This document shows, piece after piece, positions 15,156 to 20,169 of a stretch of 20,169 nucleotides of DNA. The stretch spans positions 1 to 20,169 of the forward strand of contig CAZJGG010000056.1 of NCBI GenBank assembly GCA_964545475.1, written 5' to 3'. Under the pieces are notes generated by a model. The model did no database searches. It was not told where the DNA came from and saw only the letters and a list, made by a program, of their open reading frames with translations. Made by a program: the position numbers and the translations under genes. Origin of the DNA: CAZJGG01 sp964545475. GTDB taxonomy: Bacteria; Bacillota; Clostridia; Lachnospirales; JAISER01. Each line of letters starts with the position of its first letter. Position 1 is the stretch's first letter.

Positions 15156-15800
15156 TTGAAACTATTTATTGATACAGCAAACGTTGCTGAAATTAAGGCG
15201 GCAAACGAATTAGGCGTAATATGCGGAGTAACAACGAATCCGTCTCTTATTGCAAAAGAGGGGCGCATTTTTAAGGAAGTAGTAAATGAAATTACATCAA
15301 TTGTAGACGGACCTATTAGCGCAGAGGTAATAAGCCTTCAGGCGGAGGGTATGGTTTCCGAAGCTTTAGAGCTTGCTAAAATACACAAAAATATTGTAAT
15401 TAAGCTTCCAATGACGTTAGAGGGGTTAAAAGCAACAAAAGCTCTTACAGAAAAATCTATAAAAACTAACGTTACATTAATTTTTAGTTCTGCACAAGCG
15501 CTTCTTGCGGCAAGGGCAGGGGCAACTTATGTTTCCCCATTTTTAGGCAGGCTCGATGATATTGGCATGAACGGCATGAACCTTATTGAAGAAATTGTGG
15601 ATATTTTTGATGTTCACGCCATAAAAACAGAGATTATTGCGGCTTCAATAAGAAACCCAATACATGTAATTGAAGCGGCTCGTATAGGAGCGCATATTGC
15701 AACAATCCCATACAACGTAATTGTTCAAATGGCGAAACATCCGCTAACAGATGTCGGTATAGAACGCTTTTTGAAAGACTGGGAAGGCGTTCCAAAATAA
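15156..15800 (+). CDS. Transaldolase, TalC/MipB subfamily
   Basis: A 214-residue class I aldolase-fold enzyme that transfers dihydroxyacetone units between sugar phosphates in the non-oxidative pentose phosphate pathway. Family marks: FIDTA with D6 at the start, GVTTNPSLI (24-32), the Schiff-base lysine K83 in VIKLP, and SPFLGRLDD (127-135). E57 and F129 occupy the positions that are Gln59 and Tyr131 in E. coli fructose-6-phosphate aldolase, which favours true transaldolase activity. Length is typical of the short subfamily. The start is TTG at 15156, 7 bases after AAGGAG, and matches the family N-terminus. It has a consensus promoter and the 67-residue membrane protein gene lies 80 bp downstream. 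Confidence 0.94.
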   Translation: MKLFIDTANVAEIKAANELGVICGVTTNPSLIAKEGRIFKEVVNEITSIVDGPISAEVISLQAEGMVSEALELAKIHKNIVIKLPMTLEGLKATKALTEKSIKTNVTLIFSSAQALLAARAGATYVSPFLGRLDDIGMNGMNLIEEIVDIFDVHAIKTEIIAASIRNPIHVIEAARIGAHIATIPYNVIVQMAKHPLTDVGIERFLKDWEGVPK

Positions 15801-15880
15801 AATTTTATACTTGATTAACTCTTTCATATATACAACTTTTGAAATTTTATGCCGTATATATAAATTAAAGAGGTGAGGAT

Positions 15881-16084
15881 ATGGGAGTTTTATTATGGCC
15901 ATTTAAATTAATTTGGTTATTAATTGGTCTTGTTTTTAATTTAACTGGTAGGATTATTGGAATTGTTCTGGGGCTTGCAATGATGACAATAGGCTTGATA
16001 TTAACCATAACTGTAGTTGGAATAGTTATTGGAGTGCCTTTAGTAATTTTTGGTGTATTATTAACGGTAAAATCTATTTTTTAA
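15881..16084 (+). CDS. Small hydrophobic membrane protein of unknown function
   Basis: A 67-residue, almost wholly hydrophobic protein with an aromatic N-terminus (LLWPFKLIWLLIGLVF) and two to three possible membrane helices: about 3-20, 22-40 and 43-62. It contains repeated Ile/Gly/Val stretches and few charges (K9, R24, K64). I do not recognise the family. AAAGAGGTGAGG gives a strong ribosome site 6-8 bases before the ATG, which supports real translation. It sits 80 bp after the transaldolase gene, perhaps by read-through since no terminator was seen between them, and just before a very strong terminator. Confidence 0.75.
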   Translation: MGVLLWPFKLIWLLIGLVFNLTGRIIGIVLGLAMMTIGLILTITVVGIVIGVPLVIFGVLLTVKSIF

Positions 16085-16092
16085 CTTTATAG

Positions 16093-16136
16093 AAAAACAG
16101 GTAGCTGGCATGTTATTTTGCCAGCTACCTGTTTTT
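16093..16136 (+). terminator. Bidirectional terminator with perfect 18-bp stem
   Basis: AAAAACAGGTAGCTGGCA (16093-16110) pairs perfectly with 16119-16136 around an 8-base loop. T-runs in both directions suit the convergent genes. The leftward NagB-family stop (16137-16139) abuts it. Confidence 0.95.
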
Positions 16137-16859
16137 TTAAGCTTCCCCGTTTGCCGCCGAATCAAGGCTGACAATGCAATTTTTATGAAGTTGCAAGCTG
16201 CTTGCAGGAACAGTTGACGTAACTGGCCCGGTAACAGCTTTTTTCATTATGTCGTGTTTTTTTGAACCATTAGCAATTACTATAAGTAATTTACTGTCAA
16301 GTATTTGCTTCATTCCTAATGTAATGCCGTGGCTTAGGGGAGTTTCATTTTTAAAATACTTTTGAGCAACATTTTTTGTAATGGAATCTAGTTCAACTAT
16401 GTGGGCTACGCCGTCAAAGGAACAACCAGGCTCGTTAAGGGCGACATGACCATTCATACCGACACCCATTAAAGAAATATCAATAGGCCCGTTTTTTGAA
16501 AGATAATCGTTTACAGCTTGACATTCGCTGTCTAAGTTGTTTGAACATGCATCAAAGGCAATAATGTTTTCTTCTTTAATGCAAAGAGGGCTAACAACGT
16601 TATCATATATAAAATTTGTGCAGCCTCCCTCGTCTTTAGCACTTAACCCAACCCATTCGTCCAGCAAAATAAGGCGGCAATTTCTAAAATTTGCTTTGCC
16701 ATCTTGTTGAAGTCTTGCCATTTCTTGATATGTCGCCGCTGGAGTATCTCCTGCTGCCAAACACAAAAGTGCATTCGGTTTTTGCGCCACATATGAGGAG
16801 ATAATTTCAGCAATTTCCATTGCCTGTTGAATTGTATCCTTGCTTACTATTTTTTTCAT
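16137..16859 (-). CDS. Glucosamine/galactosamine-6-phosphate deaminase-isomerase (NagB family)
   Basis: A 240-residue cytoplasmic enzyme of the NagB fold, expected to turn an amino-sugar 6-phosphate into a ketohexose 6-phosphate plus ammonia. Motifs: LAAGDTPAATY (34-44) for phosphate binding, LDEWVGL with D67 (E. coli D72), and GVGMNGHVALNEPG (132-145) with H138 and E143 (E. coli H143, E148). The position equivalent to catalytic D141 is N136. The same change occurs, as I recall it, in galactosamine-6-phosphate isomerases, so AgaI-like activity is a real alternative to NagB. Length fits Gram-positive members (about 240). ATG at 16859 with a weak GAAGAG site. The promoter hexamers upstream are perfect; no nagA or sugar transport gene is adjacent. 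Confidence 0.9.
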   Translation of the reverse strand: MKKIVSKDTIQQAMEIAEIISSYVAQKPNALLCLAAGDTPAATYQEMARLQQDGKANFRNCRLILLDEWVGLSAKDEGGCTNFIYDNVVSPLCIKEENIIAFDACSNNLDSECQAVNDYLSKNGPIDISLMGVGMNGHVALNEPGCSFDGVAHIVELDSITKNVAQKYFKNETPLSHGITLGMKQILDSKLLIVIANGSKKHDIMKKAVTGPVTSTVPASSLQLHKNCIVSLDSAANGEA

Positions 16860-16904
16860 ATTTTCACTCTTCTTTTATTATTATTTCTTTTGGAAATTTA
16901 CATC

Positions 16905-16934
16905 ATTATACGAAGTACATATATAGTTTGTCAA
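16905..16934 (-). promoter_or_regulatory. Sigma-A promoter of the NagB-family gene
   Basis: Minus-strand TTGACA (plus 16929-16934), 18-base spacer, TATAAT (plus 16905-16910): both hexamers exact. It is about 45 bases upstream of the ATG. No clear operator palindrome was seen in the leader. Confidence 0.75.
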
Positions 16935-17002
16935 TTGTATCGTTTTATCCCCGTTTACCCACGTCCATTTCATAAATGTAATATTTCGTAATTTTTTTGC
17001 AA

Positions 17003-17154
17003 GGGAGCACAATGCTCACGCCATTATCACTCTGAATGTAGAGGGATTCGGGACGTCGAGGACGCCGTCCCCTACGATGTGAAAATATGCGAAGCTTGAA
17101 AACATAAGCTTGGCTAAAGTAGGGGGTTGGCGTCCTCGACAACCCGCAAAGCTT
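17003..17154. repeat. Composite GC-rich inverted-repeat region
   Basis: Several hairpin modules lie in series. GAGCA/TGCTC (17005-17009/17013-17017) is a small hairpin. GGGACG/CGTCCC (17050-17055/17066-17071) is a second. A larger inverted repeat joins GTCGAGGACGCC (17055-17066) to GGCGTCCTCGAC (17129-17140) exactly, and CCCCTAC (17069-17075) to GTAGGGG (17119-17125). AAGCTT at 17092 and 17106 can form the apex, and a third AAGCTT lies at 17149. The GC content is far above the flanks. It resembles the dispersed GTAGGGG-type hairpin repeats of gut Clostridia. The open frame across it on the minus strand (16945-17142) is a by-product of the repeat. It fills most of the gap between the NagB-family gene and ytaF. 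Confidence 0.75.
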
Positions 17155-17175
17155 ACAAAGGAAAGGGGGACACTG

Positions 17176-17197
17176 AGCCGTTGTCTATACAACGGCT
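17176..17197 (+). other. Perfect 9-bp hairpin upstream of ytaF
   Basis: AGCCGTTGT (17176-17184) and ACAACGGCT (17189-17197) with a 4-base loop. It is followed by GTATTATATTTATG, not a clean T-run, so it is a poor terminator. It could be an operator or a leader hairpin for ytaF; GTTGTCTA recurs at 17233-17239 without the partner arm. Confidence 0.45.
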
Positions 17198-17281
17198 GTA
17201 TTATATTTATGAAACGGGCGTGTGTAACAAAGTTGTCTACGCATGAATAAAATGATTAAAAACGATAAAGGTGTGTTGGGA

Positions 17282-17926
17282 GTGAATATTACCGCATTAG
17301 TTGTTTTTGAAGCGTTTTTGCTTGCTTCATCCGTGTCTATGGATGCTTTTGTAGCAAGCTTTGCGTACGGAAGCAATAGAATAAAGATACCTTTTAAGTC
17401 TGTTCAAATAATTAATCTTATTTGCAGTTCAACTTTAGGAATTTCACTTCTTATAGGTACAGTAGTTAAAGATTATCTCCCTCACCAGTTAACTACAGCA
17501 ATTTGTTTCGTAATATTACTTGCAATCGGTCTGTCTAAATTGTTAGACAGCTTTACAAAGTCTATAATAAGAAAGCATAACAATTTAAAAAAACAAATTA
17601 AATTTTCTATGTTTAATTTTAATTTTATTTTAAATCTGTACGCAAACCCGGAAGAAGCAGACATTGATAGTTCTAAAACCATTTCCTCGGGAGAAGCGGC
17701 TTCGCTTGCTATTGCATTATCTCTGGACGGCATGGCAGTAGGTTTTGGGGCGGCTTTGGGAAATGCTAACGGGCTTGTGGTATTTTTAGTCTCATTAGTT
17801 GCAGGTGCGAGTATGGTGATGCTGGGGAGTCATATAGGCAATAAAATTGCTCATAAGCTACCTATAAATTTAACATGGTTAAGCGGTATAATTTTAATTT
17901 TAATGGCGATTTCAAAATTGTTTTAA
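17282..17926 (+). CDS. ytaF: Sporulation membrane protein YtaF (MntP-like family)
   Basis: A 214-residue polytopic membrane protein, two repeated halves of about three helices each. Each half opens with the family motif: SVSMDAFVASFAYG (D21) and LSLDGMAVGFGAALG (D149). The halves are joined by a cytoplasmic loop (about 95-140). The fold is shared with the MntP manganese exporters. In B. subtilis, ytaF is expressed during sporulation, but the transported species is not established. The loop holds a DxDxSxTIxxxE stretch (127-138) that fits an EF-hand-like loop. I chose GTG at 17282, about 10 bases after AAAGG, because it gives the Bacillus length (about 210); an upstream ATG at 17243 has no ribosome site. 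No sigma-factor promoter could be assigned with confidence. Confidence 0.88.
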   Translation: MNITALVVFEAFLLASSVSMDAFVASFAYGSNRIKIPFKSVQIINLICSSTLGISLLIGTVVKDYLPHQLTTAICFVILLAIGLSKLLDSFTKSIIRKHNNLKKQIKFSMFNFNFILNLYANPEEADIDSSKTISSGEAASLAIALSLDGMAVGFGAALGNANGLVVFLVSLVAGASMVMLGSHIGNKIAHKLPINLTWLSGIILILMAISKLF

Positions 17927-17997
17927 TAACAAGAAAGAGTTAAAACTTTGTATTTTTAAAAATATTTTGTCTATTATTAATTTAAAAGCATTAATAA

Positions 17998-18026
17998 TTG
18001 AATTTTCAGATAATGTTTGTTATAAT
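17998..18026 (+). promoter_or_regulatory. Extended -10 promoter of the LCP-MBL operon
   Basis: TTGAAT (17998-18003), 17-base spacer, TATAAT (18021-18026) with an upstream TGT making an extended -10. The predicted start is near 18033, inside the palindrome at 18024-18065. Confidence 0.65.
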
Positions 18027-18065
18027 TAAATAAGCACTGATTAATTAATCAGTGCTTATTTAATT
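18024..18065. repeat. Perfect 42-bp palindrome overlapping promoter and transcript start
   Basis: The sequence is identical to its reverse complement over 42 bases, centred between 18044 and 18045, with core GCACTGATTA / TAATCAGTGC. It begins inside the -10 of the LCP promoter. It may be a large operator, a leader hairpin, or the terminator of ytaF (the right arm ends TTATTTAATTT). Its AAGCACTGATTAAT half recurs at 20122-20135. Confidence 0.85.
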
Positions 18066-18104
18066 TGATAATGTCGGATTTTGACGTGGACTGAGGGGTT
18101 TTTA

Positions 18105-19220
18105 ATGAAAGGTAATAATGGGCAAGTTAAACGAAGAAGGAGAAAAAATAGAAAAAAAAGCACGAAAGACCTGTTTATTAAAACGCTGCTTATTTCACTG
18201 TCTGTTTTTTCAATAATCATATTTGGAAGTTGGACAGCCATACGAAGCTTAGCTAAGCCTCCCGAAATACCTAAGGAAACCCAAGCTAATAATCCAAATT
18301 TAGATGAAGTTGCTTTTTTGCCGCCACACGGTGATGCAGAGGATATGTTAATCGGCGATGGTTTAACAGCCCCGGAAGGATTTACTGCTTCTGACAGAAA
18401 AGAATTGTTTTATACTTTTTTAATTGTCGGAATGGATGAGGGGATTAATACAGACACAATAATGGTTGCTTCTTATGATGCAGAAAAAAAGGAAGCAAAT
18501 ATTATAGGAATACCTCGTGACAGCTTAATAAACGTAAAGCGAAAAGTTAAAAAAATTAACACTGCTTACGCTGCAGGAACTTTGCATGGCGGAGGTAAGG
18601 ACGGCGGCATAGACCAGTTAAAAAGAGAAGTTAAAACAATTGTAGGTTTTGTGCCTGATTTTTATGTTTGTATAGACCTTAACGCATTTGTAAAAATTGT
18701 AGATGCAGTTGGGGGCATAACAATTGATGTTCCAATGAATATGGTTTACGACGATCCTACGCAAAATTTACATATTAATATAAAAAAAGGAGAACAGTCT
18801 CTTGGTGGTAAAGAGGCGTTAAAGTTTGCCAGATATAGAAAAGGAAATTACGGTAAAGGGGTTATTACTGACTATCAGAGAATACAAAATCAACATGCTG
18901 TAATAAAAGCAGTGCTTTCAAAGTTAATAAGACCAGAAAATATTCTGAAAATATCAGAGTTTATTGAAATTTTTAATGAAAATGTTTCCACTGACATAAA
19001 AGCTGAAAATATGCTTTGGTTTGCAGAACAACTTAATAACATAAGGGAAGCAGACGCGTTGTCTACACATACAATGCCTACAACCGGAACCAGCGGACTT
19101 CCAATGTATTATGAATACTTAGATGAAGATGCTATAATTGAGCTTGTTAACCAAACAATAAACCCATACAAAAAAGATATTGAAGCTAAGGACTTGGACA
19201 TAATTACAGGTGTTAATTAA
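18105..19220 (+). CDS. LytR-CpsA-Psr (LCP) family cell-wall glycopolymer ligase
   Basis: A 371-residue membrane-anchored enzyme expected to transfer teichoic acid or other glycopolymers from undecaprenyl pyrophosphate to peptidoglycan outside the cell. A very basic N-terminus (KRRRRKNRKK at 9-18) precedes one membrane helix (about 24-46), a Pro-rich linker (50-100) and the LCP domain (about 103-275). Conserved residues: D117 in TDTIM, R138-D139 in IPRDS, R243 and R245 in FARYRK, and D256/R259. The usual second Arg of the RQQ motif is replaced (RIQNQH). The C-terminal 95 residues are an extra segment. ATG at 18105 follows GAGGGG by 6 bases. It is in an operon with the MBL gene, 38 bp downstream, and led by an extended -10 promoter. 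Confidence 0.93.
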   Translation: MKGNNGQVKRRRRKNRKKSTKDLFIKTLLISLSVFSIIIFGSWTAIRSLAKPPEIPKETQANNPNLDEVAFLPPHGDAEDMLIGDGLTAPEGFTASDRKELFYTFLIVGMDEGINTDTIMVASYDAEKKEANIIGIPRDSLINVKRKVKKINTAYAAGTLHGGGKDGGIDQLKREVKTIVGFVPDFYVCIDLNAFVKIVDAVGGITIDVPMNMVYDDPTQNLHINIKKGEQSLGGKEALKFARYRKGNYGKGVITDYQRIQNQHAVIKAVLSKLIRPENILKISEFIEIFNENVSTDIKAENMLWFAEQLNNIREADALSTHTMPTTGTSGLPMYYEYLDEDAIIELVNQTINPYKKDIEAKDLDIITGVN

Positions 19221-19258
19221 TTGAAAAAAATACAGTGAAAGAAATTAAGGAGATGGAC

Positions 19259-20119
19259 ATGCTAAAAATAATAAATGTCGAGGCAGTTCCCGGAAGTAAC
19301 GCCTTTTTAGTAATTACAGAGGATAAAACAGCTCTTGTGGATTCAGGGTTTTCTTTTTGCGCAGAAAAAATGATAGATTTAGTAAAAAGTGAAATCGGAG
19401 AAAAGCCTCTTGATTTTTGCTTTTTGACTCATTCTCATTACGACCACGCTTCAGGCAGCGCCTATTTAAAAAAACATTTTCCTGATGTTAAAATTGTTGC
19501 TGACGAATATGCGGCTAAAATATTTTCAAAACCATCTGCTATTTCTGTTATAAAGGAAATGAATGGCAATGCTGCCTTAGAAGCCGGAGTAACCGAATAT
19601 GAAGAAAAGCTTGAAAATTTACAAGTAGATATAGAGGTAAATGAGGGGGATATTCTAGATTTCGGCAAAAACACGGTTCAAGTTATTGCAGCCCCCGGGC
19701 ATACAAAGTGCTCCATAGCTTATTATATACCAGAGGAGAAAACTTTACTTTCCAGCGAAACTATGGGGGTATATATAGGCGACGATCTTGTAATACCAGG
19801 TTATATGATAGGTTATAATATGTCTATAGATTTTATAAAACGTGTAAAGGAAATGGATATTGAAAAAATACTTATTTCCCATTATGGAGTTTTGGAAGGT
19901 AATGATTGTAAAAAATATATGGATAACGCATTACGCTGTGCTGAAATGCTTAAAAATATAATAATAGAAGAGCACATTAATGGAAAAAGTTATAATGAAA
20001 TTTTAGCAAGTTATAAAAACATATTTTTAACAGAGCAGGTAAAAAAACATCAGCCTTTAAAAGCGTTTGAACTAAATGCAAGCTATATGATACCTATGAT
20101 AATTAAGGAATGCAGTTAA
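19259..20119 (+). CDS. MBL-fold (metallo-beta-lactamase superfamily) hydrolase
   Basis: A 286-residue cytoplasmic metallohydrolase of the glyoxalase II-like branch; the substrate is unknown. Metal motifs: THSHYDH (57-63; H58, H60, D62, H63), H148 in APGHTKCS, and H208 in ISHYG. The bridging-metal position that is usually Asp is Glu here (E167 in SSETMG). The C-terminal 75 residues are helical, ending in an Asn/Tyr-rich segment, as in MBL proteins with a helical cap. ATG at 19259 follows AAGGAG by 6 bases; a GTG at 19235 in the same frame has no ribosome site. Second gene of the LCP operon. No link between its activity and the cell wall can be shown from sequence. Confidence 0.9.
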   Translation: MLKIINVEAVPGSNAFLVITEDKTALVDSGFSFCAEKMIDLVKSEIGEKPLDFCFLTHSHYDHASGSAYLKKHFPDVKIVADEYAAKIFSKPSAISVIKEMNGNAALEAGVTEYEEKLENLQVDIEVNEGDILDFGKNTVQVIAAPGHTKCSIAYYIPEEKTLLSSETMGVYIGDDLVIPGYMIGYNMSIDFIKRVKEMDIEKILISHYGVLEGNDCKKYMDNALRCAEMLKNIIIEEHINGKSYNEILASYKNIFLTEQVKKHQPLKAFELNASYMIPMIIKECS

Positions 20120-20121
20120 GG

Positions 20122-20135
20122 AAGCACTGATTAAT
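20122..20135 (+). repeat. Second copy of the palindrome half-site AAGCACTGATTAAT
   Basis: Fourteen bases identical to 18031-18044, starting 3 bases after the MBL gene stop. The mirror half is not present before the window ends at 20169; a short GAAG/CTTC pair (20121-20124/20139-20142) is the only local stem. It might be an outer end of an inserted element lying beyond the window. Confidence 0.5.
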
Positions 20136-20169
20136 AGACTTCTTTTAAAACCCGCTGTAAATATAAAAA

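Noticed and set aside
16945..17142. Minus-strand open frame of 65 codons across the repeat region
   Set aside because: It lies on the GC-rich inverted repeats, is Arg-rich because of them, lacks a ribosome site and resembles no protein.
17155..17281. yybP-ykoY (manganese) riboswitch upstream of the MntP-like ytaF
   Set aside because: I looked for the conserved GGGGAGUA and AACCCG-type core segments in order and did not find them; only a simple hairpin is present.
1..20169. CRISPR array, tRNA, rRNA, prophage, toxin-antitoxin or defence cluster
   Set aside because: Scanning both strands showed no regularly spaced direct repeats, no tRNA-like cloverleaf with the usual T-arm sequence, and no matching proteins.

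Overview
The window reads as chromosomal core DNA of an endospore-forming, A+T-rich Firmicute, most likely a member of the Clostridia. The evidence is a complete eight-gene spoIIIA operon, a ytaF-type sporulation membrane protein, ftsE-ftsX followed by a secreted M23 hydrolase, frequent TTG and GTG starts behind strong Shine-Dalgarno sequences, and GC-rich hairpin repeats of a kind I associate with intergenic regions of gut Clostridia (recalled, not checked). I cannot assign a genus. I saw no phage, plasmid, CRISPR array, rRNA or tRNA, and no gene cluster that looks like an undescribed defence or metabolic system. The interesting material is in small genes, repeats and residue-level departures in otherwise ordinary families.

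Layout. Positions 7-4513 are a leftward block: ftsE, ftsX and a PcsB/CwlO-like M23 hydrolase (division or elongation control of peptidoglycan cleavage), then, after a hairpin, a GH13 alpha-glucosidase. Divergent from it, 4705-7585 holds an EAL-like/HDOD signalling protein and a sodium:alanine/glycine symporter with its own promoter. A shared terminator at 7598-7629 separates these from a second leftward block, 9533 to 7634: ribF, an MscS-type channel and a 57-codon DUF951-type protein whose TTG start overlaps the mscS stop.

Positions 9663-14801 are spoIIIAA to spoIIIAH, tightly packed and led by a candidate sigma-E promoter. They encode the mother-cell half of the mother cell-forespore channel. 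A terminator, a 162-bp nested palindromic element and a textbook sigma-A promoter follow. They lead to a TalC-type transaldolase and a 67-residue membrane protein. A perfect 18-bp-stem terminator separates these from a convergent NagB-family gene. Between that gene and ytaF lies a second composite inverted-repeat region.

The right end (17998-20119) is a two-gene operon of an LCP-family cell-wall ligase and an MBL-fold hydrolase. Its extended -10 promoter runs into a perfect 42-bp palindrome. Half of that palindrome recurs just after the last gene, near the window edge.

The genes fall into three functional groups: envelope and division (ftsEX-M23, LCP, MscS), sporulation (spoIIIA, ytaF) and housekeeping metabolism (ribF, transaldolase, hexosamine-phosphate deaminase, alpha-glucosidase, amino-acid uptake). 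All calls come from reading motifs by eye; no database search was possible.
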